DNA of 6,219 nucleotides from Candidatus Aminicenantes bacterium UBA2190 (GTDB lineage Bacteria > Acidobacteriota > Aminicenantia > UBA2199). Numbering within the stretch: the stretch's first letter is position 1; each line of letters starts with the position of its first letter. This document shows positions 1 through 5,402 of this stretch, piece after piece. The position numbers were made by a program, and so were the translations under genes. The notes under the pieces were generated by a model. It searched no databases. It had not been told where the DNA came from and saw nothing but the letters and a program-made list of their open reading frames with translations. Where the stretch lies: contig DCVK01000070.1 in the NCBI GenBank assembly GCA_002335385.1, forward strand, positions 33,998 through 40,216. The letters are read 5' to 3'.

Positions 1-671
1 CCGATGATGCGCCCCTTCATCTCGTCCGAAGGCAGGTCGATGACCGTGACCGAAGAGGAGACGACGTGCTCGGTGGCGATGCGCTGCACGGCGTTGGAGA
101 TGGCCTCCTTGGCCAGGATCTGGCTCTTGTCCTTCAGCTCATCCTCGATCTGCTTCAGCTTCTGCGCCGATTCCAGGCGCGCCTCGCCTTCATGCTGCTT
201 GATGATCAGGTCCTTGGCCTCCTGGACGGTCAGCCCCGAGATCTTTTCCAGCTTCAGCCGCTGCTCCTCGTGGAGCTTGTTGATCTGGCTTTTCAGGGCG
301 ACGATCTCCTCTTCCTGCAGGTCGAGGTCGTGCTCCTTCTTCTTCAGCTCCTTTTCCTTGTTGTCCAGGTTGGTGTAGCGCTTGTCGAGGTTCTCTTCCT
401 TGACGATCAACCGCTTCTCGGTGGCGTTCAGGCGGTTGACCTTCTCGTTCTGCCGGCGGTTGTATTCGTTCTTCCACTCGGCGAACTCCTCCTTCAGCTC
501 CAGCTGCGACTGCTTGCGCGAGCGTTCCAGCTCCTCGCGGTTCCTGGCCTCGAGCTGCTTCTGGTAGGCTTCGACCTTGCGGAACTCGCCGGCGAAAATC
601 AGTTTCTTTAAGAAAAATACCGCACCGCCTCCCAACAGAGTGCCGATCAGCACCAAAGCGATCTCGGTCAT
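1..671 (-). CDS. rny: Ribonuclease Y, N-terminal part (3' end beyond window)
   Basis: RNase Y is a membrane-anchored endoribonuclease that starts mRNA decay. The frame reads without a stop from ATG at 671 to the window edge, giving 223 full codons. Residues about 4-22 form a hydrophobic membrane anchor rich in Leu, Ile, Val, Gly and Phe, followed by basic KK. Residues about 28-195 are a long, strongly charged Glu/Lys/Arg/Gln-rich coiled coil, the family's usual second region. The visible end, LPSDEMKGRIIG, matches the start of the RNase Y KH domain, whose GxxG loop is cut by the edge. The catalytic HD domain would lie outside the window. The start is supported by AGGAGG six bases upstream. 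The gene follows zapA by 16 nt on the same strand, so co-transcription is likely. About 220 of the family's usual 510-520 residues are seen. Identification is firm from the architecture plus the KH motif. Confidence 0.95.
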   Translation of the reverse strand, partial: MTEIALVLIGTLLGGGAVFFLKKLIFAGEFRKVEAYQKQLEARNREELERSRKQSQLELKEEFAEWKNEYNRRQNEKVNRLNATEKRLIVKEENLDKRYTNLDNKEKELKKKEHDLDLQEEEIVALKSQINKLHEEQRLKLEKISGLTVQEAKDLIIKQHEGEARLESAQKLKQIEDELKDKSQILAKEAISNAVQRIATEHVVSSSVTVIDLPSDEMKGRII

Positions 672-677
672 TGTCTT

Positions 678-683
678 CCTCCT
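678..683 (-). promoter_or_regulatory. Shine-Dalgarno site of rny
   Basis: AGGAGG on the minus strand, six bases before the ATG at 671. It lies in the 16-nt gap after the zapA stop and fixes the rny start. It is one of the strongest ribosome sites in the window, so rny translation probably does not depend on coupling to zapA. Confidence 0.8.
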
Positions 684-687
684 GTGA

Positions 688-993
688 TCAGGACGACAAA
701 CTGACGGTTAACTTTCCATCCTCGCTTTCAGGCGACAACAGCGTGTCGATCCGCCCCAGGATCTGAGCCAGCTTTTCGTTCTCCTTTTTCAGGGAAAAGA
801 GGTCCTGGGCGATGTTTATCGAAGTTAACAATCCCAATTTCTGGGCGTCCAATTCGTTCATCCTGCTCTTGATTTTATTGATCTTGTTTTCCACGTATTC
901 GACCACCTGCAAAAATTCCTCGGGCTGGACGTCGTCGGCCAGCTGGAATACGAACTTCTTGCCGGTGATCCGCACCTCGACTTCCTTGCCCAT
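688..993 (-). CDS. zapA: Cell division protein ZapA
   Basis: ZapA is a cytoplasmic FtsZ-binding protein that bundles FtsZ filaments and stabilises the division ring. The product has 101 residues, within the family's usual 90-110. Residues about 4-19 form the N-terminal beta strands (EVEVRITGKKFVFQL). They are followed by the typical dimerisation helix containing VEYVENKINKIK (31-42), the LLTSINIAQDLFSLKKE segment (55-71) that matches the conserved LxALNIADELF-type region, and a helical coiled-coil tail to about residue 85. The last 15 residues look disordered. The ATG at 993 shares one base with the TAA of the upstream zapB-like gene (TAATG). Only a weak AGGGGA lies close upstream, so translation is probably coupled by re-initiation. 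The family assignment rests on pattern and length and is quite secure; partnership with the preceding gene is inferred. Confidence 0.9.
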   Translation of the reverse strand: MGKEVEVRITGKKFVFQLADDVQPEEFLQVVEYVENKINKIKSRMNELDAQKLGLLTSINIAQDLFSLKKENEKLAQILGRIDTLLSPESEDGKLTVSLSS

Positions 994-1202
994 TATTCCC
1001 CTAGCGAGTCGACCAGGTCGATCAGCGAGGCGATCTTCTTGCGGATCTCGCCCTTCTCGCCCTCGCGCTGCGAAGAATCGTGCTTGATCTCCTGCAGCTC
1101 CTTTTTCAGCTTCTGGTTCTCATCGCGCAGGGCCCTCATGCCGGCGATGAGCCGGTTGATCTTCTCTTCCAGTTTATCGAACTCCTTGATACTGCTGCTC
1201 AT
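993..1202 (-). CDS. zapB: Small coiled-coil protein, ZapB-like division factor
   Basis: This encodes 69 residues, almost all predicted helix. The N-terminus, IKEFDKLEEKINRLIAGM (residues 5-22), carries heptad-spaced hydrophobics and resembles the start of E. coli ZapB (FEKLEAKVQQAIDTI). A Lys/Glu-rich coiled coil follows to about residue 40, then a hydrophilic stretch (41-55) and a short C-terminal helix ending LIDLVDSLGE. ZapB is a cytoplasmic coiled coil that binds ZapA and adds a layer inside the FtsZ ring. The adjoining zapA gene, overlapping by one base, strongly supports that role. The ATG at 1202 is chosen because AAGGAG lies seven bases upstream. The same frame stays open further upstream to 1784, but that part lies inside pheT and is a shadow. 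Sequence similarity alone is weak in so short a coiled coil, so the call leans on context. Confidence 0.72.
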   Translation of the reverse strand: MSSSIKEFDKLEEKINRLIAGMRALRDENQKLKKELQEIKHDSSQREGEKGEIRKKIASLIDLVDSLGE

Positions 1203-1209
1203 GCATCCT

Positions 1210-1215
1210 CTCCTT
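1210..1215 (-). promoter_or_regulatory. Shine-Dalgarno site of the zapB-like gene
   Basis: AAGGAG on the minus strand, seven bases before the ATG at 1202. It overlaps the TAA stop of pheT (1214-1216), so ribosomes ending pheT sit on it. It separates the true 69-residue protein from the longer in-frame extension that runs back into pheT. Confidence 0.75.
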
Positions 1216-3250
1216 AGCGTTGGATTAGGCCCAGCTGCGCCGCCAGCCTGCCGACGAATTCCAGGTGGACGGCGTTCACCTCTTCGCCGGTCAGGGTGCG
1301 CTCCCGGGCGCGGTACGTGCATCCCAGGGAAAAGCTGACCTTGCCGGCGGGGATGGCGTTCCCCTGGAAAACATCGGTCAGCTCGTAACTCTCCAGCACC
1401 GCCGGCCGCAGGCGCTCGACAGCGGCGCTCAACTCCTCGTAGCTCACCGCCATGGGCATCAGGAAAGTGAAATCGCGGCGGGTGGCGGGATAGCGGTTCC
1501 ACAGGCGGAAGCGGCTCTCGGGCACGGCCGCGATCAGGGCCGCCAGGTCGAGCTCGGCGGCGAACACCGGCTTCTCCAGCTTGAAGTGGCGGCGGGGCTC
1601 CGGCGCGATCTCCCCGGCCCGGCCCAAGCCGCGGCCGTTGACCTCGACCGCGAAGCTGCAGGAGGGGGAAAACAGCGGCTGCGCGTCCCGGCGAAAAGCG
1701 AGTTCCAGGCGCAGGCGCCGCCCGAGCGACGCCAGCTGCGACTTGAACCAGGCGAAGTCGAAGTCCAGCCCGGTCTGGCGCCAATCCTTGCGCTGCTGCA
1801 GGCCGCAGGCGCTGATGGCCAGCCGCCGGCTCTCCCGGACCTGCCGCCCTTCCAGCCCGAAGGCCTTGCCGATCTCGAACAGCGCCACGCGCTCGACCCC
1901 CTGGTTGGCGTTGGCCGCCGTGTTGCGCAGCAGCCCGACCAGCAGCGAGTTCTTCATCACCGAGAAATCCCTGCCCAACGGGTTTTTCAGGGTGAGAGGC
2001 GACCCCTGCGGATCGGCCATCAGGTTCTCCTCGGGGGATTGAAAGACGTAATTGATCACCTCGTTGAAGCCGGCGCCGGCCAGCTGGTGCTTGAGACGCT
2101 GGACCGTGACGCGCTCATGGTCGATGCGCAGGACCGGGTTGGCGGCCAGGGGCATCTCCCCGGTCAGGTGGTCATAGCCGTGGATGCGGGCGATCTCCTC
2201 GACCAAGTCTTCTTTGTACTCCGCGTCCACGCGGTGGCTGGGGGGAGTGACCAGCCAATGCCCCCCCTCGTCGCGCAAGCGGAAGCCCAGGCGGCCGAGG
2301 ATGGCGGCGCAGACGGCGGCGGGGATCTCCATGCCGGTCAGCCGGGCGGGGAAATCCTTCTCCAGGCGGAGAGCGGGCCGCAGCTGCGGCCGGGGATAGA
2401 CGTCCTGGAAAAAGGCGGGGACCAGCGCCCGGCCCTGCGAGCGCGCGAGCAGGAGCAGTGCCATGCGCAGCGCCGGCAGGGTCGCCTCGGCGTCCATGCC
2501 CCGTTCAAAACGGTAGCTGGCGTCGGTCTTCATTCCCAGGGCGTGCGCCCCGAGGCGGATGACCACCGGTTCGAAGCAGGCGCTCTCGATGAAGATGTGG
2601 CGGGTACCGGCGCTGATGCCCGATTCCAGGCCGCCCATGATGCCGGCCAGGGCCAGGGGCCGCGAGGCGTCGGCGATGAGCAGGTGGCGCTCGTCCAGGG
2701 CGACGACGCGCTCGTCGAGCAGCCGCAGCGTTTCGTTCTTGCGGGCGCGGCGCACGCGCACCTGGGCGCCCTGCAGCCGCTCCAGGTCGAAGATGTGCAG
2801 CGGCTGGCCGCAGGTCATCATCACCAGGTTCGAGGCGTCGACGATGTCGTTGATCGGGCGCAGCCCCAGGGAGAGCAGCAGGCGCTGCACCTCGGGCGGC
2901 GACTCCGTCACCTTCAGGTCGCGGACGATGCAGCCGCTGTAGCGCCGGCAGTCGGCCGCGTCCTCGATGTGGATGGAGAAATCGTCGGAGGCGGGGGGGA
3001 GTTTCACCCCCGACAGCTCCATGGGGGTGAAGCGCAGGCGGGCGTCCTTGGCGGCGATCTCGCGGGCGATGCCGTAGTGCGACAGCCAGTCGGGGCGGTT
3101 GGGCGTGGTCTCGAGGTCCAGGACCGTCTCGCCGCCGATGGACTGCGTCTCGGCCGTCTCCAGACCGATGCCGGCCAGCAGGTCCTTCAAGGCCCGGTCA
3201 TCGAGGTCGAAGGCCGCGAAGCGCTTCAGGTATTCGACGTTGATCTTCAT
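1214..3250 (-). CDS. pheT: Phenylalanyl-tRNA synthetase beta subunit, short form
   Basis: PheT is the beta subunit of the cytoplasmic alpha2-beta2 enzyme that charges tRNA-Phe. It carries the B3/B4 domain that edits Tyr-tRNA-Phe and the C-terminal anticodon-binding domain. The product has 678 residues against roughly 800 in E. coli or Bacillus. Visible regions: B1 start (1-38), the TTPNRPDWLSHYGIAREIA block (48-66), B3/B4 editing domain about 100-270 with RPINDIVDASN (131-141), AGIMGG (202-207) and YRFERGMD (246-253), B5 domain about 289-362 ending EEIARIHGYD, catalytic-like fold about 370-575, and FDX-ACB domain about 585-678 with RYPATRRDF. Missing is the EMAP-II/Trbp111-type OB-fold that normally sits between B1 and the TPNR block; the two join directly near residue 40. 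The reading frame is otherwise clean. It begins 4 nt after pheS with no good ribosome site, so it is probably translationally coupled to pheS, as fits equal subunit supply. Confidence 0.96.
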   Translation of the reverse strand: MKINVEYLKRFAAFDLDDRALKDLLAGIGLETAETQSIGGETVLDLETTPNRPDWLSHYGIAREIAAKDARLRFTPMELSGVKLPPASDDFSIHIEDAADCRRYSGCIVRDLKVTESPPEVQRLLLSLGLRPINDIVDASNLVMMTCGQPLHIFDLERLQGAQVRVRRARKNETLRLLDERVVALDERHLLIADASRPLALAGIMGGLESGISAGTRHIFIESACFEPVVIRLGAHALGMKTDASYRFERGMDAEATLPALRMALLLLARSQGRALVPAFFQDVYPRPQLRPALRLEKDFPARLTGMEIPAAVCAAILGRLGFRLRDEGGHWLVTPPSHRVDAEYKEDLVEEIARIHGYDHLTGEMPLAANPVLRIDHERVTVQRLKHQLAGAGFNEVINYVFQSPEENLMADPQGSPLTLKNPLGRDFSVMKNSLLVGLLRNTAANANQGVERVALFEIGKAFGLEGRQVRESRRLAISACGLQQRKDWRQTGLDFDFAWFKSQLASLGRRLRLELAFRRDAQPLFSPSCSFAVEVNGRGLGRAGEIAPEPRRHFKLEKPVFAAELDLAALIAAVPESRFRLWNRYPATRRDFTFLMPMAVSYEELSAAVERLRPAVLESYELTDVFQGNAIPAGKVSFSLGCTYRARERTLTGEEVNAVHLEFVGRLAAQLGLIQR
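3003..3031 (-). repeat. Perfect 9-bp inverted repeat inside pheT
   Basis: TTCACCCCC at 3003-3011 pairs with GGGGGTGAA at 3023-3031 around an 11-base loop. It would form a GC-rich hairpin in the pheT mRNA at about codons 74-83. No U-run follows in the transcribed direction, so it is not an intrinsic terminator. A repeat of this size could easily occur by chance in GC-rich coding DNA of this length, and no function is claimed. Confidence 0.4.
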
Positions 3251-3254
3251 GGCG

Positions 3255-4295
3255 TCACCCGAACTGTCCCAGCAGGCGCAGGTCGTTCTCGTAGAGCAGG
3301 CGCAGGTCCGGCACGCCGTACTTGAGCATGGCCACGCGCTCGATGCCCATGCCGAAGGCGAACCCCGAGTATTCCTCCGGGTCGATGCCGCAGTTGCGCA
3401 GCACCTGGGGGTGGACCATGCCGCTGCCCAGGATCTCCAGCCAGCCTGTCCCCTTGCAGACGCGGCAGTCGGCTTTGTCGCCGCCGCACATGAAGCAGCT
3501 GATATCGACCTCGGCCGACGGCTCGGTGAACGGGAAGTAGCCGGGGCGGAAGCGCAGGACGATGTCGGGGCCGAAGAACGAGCGGCAAAAGGCCTCCAGC
3601 GTTCCCTTCAGGTGCGAGAAGTGGATGCCGCGGTCCACCAGCAGCCCTTCCACCTGGTGGAAGCAGGGCGAATGGGTGGCATCGGGGTCGTCCTTGCGGA
3701 AGGCCTTGCCCGGCGAGATGATCTTCAGCGGCGGCTTGTGCTCCAGCATGTAGCGTACCTGCATCGGCGAGGTGTGCGTGCGCAGCAGCAGGTCGTCGTG
3801 GCCTTCCAGGAAGAAGGTGTCCTGCTCGTCGCGGGCCGGATGGTGCTCGGGGAAGTTCAGCTTGCTGAAGTTGTATTCCTCGCGCTCGACCTCGGGGCCG
3901 GCCGCGATCTCATAGCCCAACTGCAGGAAGATGTCCTCGATCTGGCGCTGGATGTCGGCGATGAGGTGGAAGCGGCCGACGGGGAGCTCGGATGCGGGCA
4001 GCGACGGGTCCAGCCATTCGCCTTTGGCGGCAACGGCGGCACCGCGCGTCCGCTCGGCTTCGGCCAGCGCCGTCTCGACAAATTCCTTGAATTGGTTGAT
4101 GGCCCCCCCCGCCAGGGGTTTCTCGGCAGGGACGAATCCCTTGAGCCGGGCCAGAAATTGGCTGACCACCCCTTTTTTGCGGCTGAGGCAGCGCTCCTTC
4201 AGGGCGGCCAGCTGCTCGGGAGACTGAATCGACTCTAGCTCATGTATGAATGACCGTCGGGCTCCTTCAATCTCCTTTTTGAGTTCATCGATCAT
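3255..4295 (-). CDS. pheS: Phenylalanyl-tRNA synthetase alpha subunit
   Basis: PheS is the catalytic alpha subunit that activates phenylalanine with ATP and transfers it to tRNA-Phe. At 346 residues it is of normal bacterial length. Residues about 1-85 form the N-terminal coiled-coil arm that contacts tRNA. The class II core follows: motif 1 region with HHPARDEQDTFFL (151-163), RTHTSPMQVR (172-181), motif 2 with GKAFRKDDPDATHSPCFHQ (196-214), and motif 3 with GFAFGMGIERVAMLKYG (311-327). The alanine in FAFGMG is the usual phenylalanine-pocket residue. Residues 267-280 hold four cysteines (CxxC-x6-CxxC) followed by KGTGW, a possible metal-binding knuckle seen in many non-enterobacterial PheS proteins. 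The ATG at 4295 overlaps the rplT stop as ATGA, with no strong ribosome site, so translation is likely coupled to rplT. pheT follows after 4 nt. Confidence 0.97.
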   Translation of the reverse strand: MIDELKKEIEGARRSFIHELESIQSPEQLAALKERCLSRKKGVVSQFLARLKGFVPAEKPLAGGAINQFKEFVETALAEAERTRGAAVAAKGEWLDPSLPASELPVGRFHLIADIQRQIEDIFLQLGYEIAAGPEVEREEYNFSKLNFPEHHPARDEQDTFFLEGHDDLLLRTHTSPMQVRYMLEHKPPLKIISPGKAFRKDDPDATHSPCFHQVEGLLVDRGIHFSHLKGTLEAFCRSFFGPDIVLRFRPGYFPFTEPSAEVDISCFMCGGDKADCRVCKGTGWLEILGSGMVHPQVLRNCGIDPEEYSGFAFGMGIERVAMLKYGVPDLRLLYENDLRLLGQFG

Positions 4296-4645
4296 GCCAC
4301 GGACTTGGCTTTCTCGACGATGGCGCGGAACGTCTCGGGATCGCTGGCGGCCAGGTTGGCCAGCATCTTGCGGTTGAGCAGGATGTTGGCTTTTTTCAGG
4401 TTGTTGATGAAGAGCGAATAGCTCATGCCGAACTCACGGACGGCGGCGTTGATGCGCACGTTCCACAGCGTGCGGAAGTCGCGCTTGCGGTTGCGCCGGT
4501 CGCGGTAGGCATACACCATCGCCCGCTGCACCGATTCCTTGGCCGAACGGTAGTTCTTGCGCTTGGCGCCCCAAAAGCCCTTGGCCTGGTCCAGTATTTT
4601 TTTTCTGCGCAGAAGTTTTTTGTTTCCTCTTGTAACTCGCGGCAT
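4292..4645 (-). CDS. rplT: 50S ribosomal protein L20
   Basis: L20 binds 23S rRNA early and is needed for large-subunit assembly. In several bacteria it also represses translation of its own mRNA. The protein has 117 residues, the usual length. It has the very basic N-terminal extension (PRVTRGNKKLLRRKKILDQA) that threads into rRNA, the AKGFWGAKRKNYRSAKESV region (21-39), and the globular C-terminal domain with RDFRTLWNVRINAAVREFG (55-73) and SYSLFINNLKKANI. The start is set by AGGAGG five bases upstream of the ATG at 4645. It lies 12 nt after rpmI and overlaps pheS by 4 nt. Whether the L20 autoregulatory mRNA structure exists here cannot be judged by eye. Confidence 0.98.
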   Translation of the reverse strand: MPRVTRGNKKLLRRKKILDQAKGFWGAKRKNYRSAKESVQRAMVYAYRDRRNRKRDFRTLWNVRINAAVREFGMSYSLFINNLKKANILLNRKMLANLAASDPETFRAIVEKAKSVA

Positions 4646-4650
4646 AATGT

Positions 4651-4656
4651 CCTCCT
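4651..4656 (-). promoter_or_regulatory. Shine-Dalgarno site of rplT
   Basis: AGGAGG on the minus strand, five bases before the rplT ATG and almost filling the 12-nt gap after the rpmI stop. An ATT codon sits directly before this ATG, as it does in infC. Here the spacing clearly favours the ATG. Confidence 0.85.
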
Positions 4657-4657
4657 A

Positions 4658-4855
4658 TTATGAATACGGCAGCAATTCTTTCGCTTTCTTGAATTCCGAC
4701 TTGACCACATACGTCGCCTGCTTCAGGCCGCGCTTGCGTTTCGAACTCTTCTTGGTCAGAATGTGCCGGCCGAAAGCCTTGCTGCGCTTGATCTTGCCGG
4801 TAGCGGTCACTCTCAACCGCTTGTTGGCTCCTCTATGGGTTTTTAGTTTTGGCAT
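4658..4855 (-). CDS. rpmI: 50S ribosomal protein L35
   Basis: L35 is a small basic protein of the large ribosomal subunit. The product has 65 residues, the standard length, and starts MPKLKTHRGANKRLRVTATG. It continues with the conserved KIKRSKAFGRHILTKKSSKR stretch (21-40) and ends KKAKELLPYS, matching the family's C-terminal LLPY-type end. The gene starts inside infC with a 23-nt overlap and is followed after 12 nt by rplT, its usual partner. Its AGGAGG ribosome site also lies inside infC, so ribosomes finishing infC pass over it. Confidence 0.98.
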   Translation of the reverse strand: MPKLKTHRGANKRLRVTATGKIKRSKAFGRHILTKKSSKRKRGLKQATYVVKSEFKKAKELLPYS

Positions 4856-5402
4856 CCTTGCCTCCTTTTTTCGCTCCGATCATGATATGACAGAAAAAAC
4901 CCTCCCGCTTGGGGGGGGACTCGATCTCCGAAATCTCTTTCAGTATCTCCATGATGCGCCCGACCATCACCTCGAGCATCTCCGGCTTGCGCTTCTGGCG
5001 CCCCTTCAGCCAGACGGTCACCTTGACCTTGTTGCCTTCGGCCAGGAACTCCTTGATCTTTTTCAGCTTGACTTCGACATCGTGCTCGCCGATCACCGGC
5101 GTGAACTTGATCTCCTTGATCAGCACCTTGCGCTGGTGGCGCTGGGCCTCGTGCGCCTTCTTCTGCAGGGAATAGAGGAACTTGCCGTAATCCAGGATGC
5201 GGCAGACCGGCGGCTTGGCCTCCGGGGAGATCTCGACCAGGTCCAGTTCCTTTTCGCGGGCGATGGCCAGGGCCTGGGCGATGGAGATGATGCCCACCTG
5301 GGCCTTTTCCTCATCGATCAGGCGGACCTCGCTGGCGGTGATCTCCTCGTTGATCCGGTGGGGATTCTTCTTCTTGTTAGGGATGGGTTTACTGAATCTC
5401 AT
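4833..5402 (-). CDS. infC: Translation initiation factor IF-3
   Basis: IF-3 binds the 30S subunit, keeps 50S away and checks start-codon and initiator-tRNA pairing. The protein has 189 residues. The N-terminal domain (about 14-84) is well conserved: HRINEEITASEVRLID (15-30) and PPVCRILDYGKFLY (64-77). A Lys-rich linker helix leads into the C-domain (about 92-177) starting KEIKFTP. The C-domain departs from the usual pattern: the FRGRExxH-type loop reads LKGRQKRK (132-139), and some rRNA-contacting arginines appear changed. The tail after IMIGAKK is about ten residues longer than in E. coli and is encoded in the rpmI overlap. The ATG at 5402 is used, but ATT directly before it (5403-5405) is also possible, as infC often starts with ATT, ATC or ATA. 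The start overlaps thrS by 14 nt (17 nt with ATT). Confidence 0.96.
   Translation of the reverse strand: MRFSKPIPNKKKNPHRINEEITASEVRLIDEEKAQVGIISIAQALAIAREKELDLVEISPEAKPPVCRILDYGKFLYSLQKKAHEAQRHQRKVLIKEIKFTPVIGEHDVEVKLKKIKEFLAEGNKVKVTVWLKGRQKRKPEMLEVMVGRIMEILKEISEIESPPKREGFFCHIMIGAKKGGKDAKTKNP
4861..4866 (-). promoter_or_regulatory. Shine-Dalgarno site of rpmI, inside infC
   Basis: AGGAGG on the minus strand, five bases before the rpmI ATG at 4855 and within the last codons of infC (encoding part of AKKGGK). Its strength fits the need for much more L35 than IF-3 from a shared mRNA. Confidence 0.8.

Noticed and set aside
66..611. Plus-strand frame of 181 codons rich in Leu and Gln
   Set aside because: It is the complement of the RNase Y coiled coil, whose repeated Glu/Lys/Gln codons give Leu/Phe-rich antisense text that mimics a membrane protein.
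1203..1784. Upstream extension of the zapB-like frame, making a 263-residue protein
   Set aside because: The extra part lies inside pheT in another frame, is Arg/Pro/Gly-rich, and has no ribosome site, while a good one precedes the ATG at 1202.
3003..3031. Hairpin in pheT as a terminator or attenuator
   Set aside because: There is no U-run after it in the transcribed direction, it is deep inside coding sequence, and an inverted repeat of this size is not unexpected by chance.
1265..3325. A 686-codon plus-strand open frame opposite pheT and the end of pheS
   Set aside because: It starts at GTG, has no recognisable domain, and is rich in Gly, Ala, Gln and Arg. It is the expected antisense shadow of a GC-rich gene, and PheT on the other strand is certain.
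4103..4110. Eight-base C run in pheS, and a similar eight-base G run in infC at 4911-4918, as possible frameshift or phase-variation sites
   Set aside because: Both reading frames are intact across the runs and give conserved-looking protein on each side. Essential genes are unlikely phase-variable loci.
3099..4238. A 379-codon plus-strand frame opposite pheS
   Set aside because: Composition is shadow-like with no family match, it has no plausible operon context, and it lies fully antisense to an unmistakable PheS.
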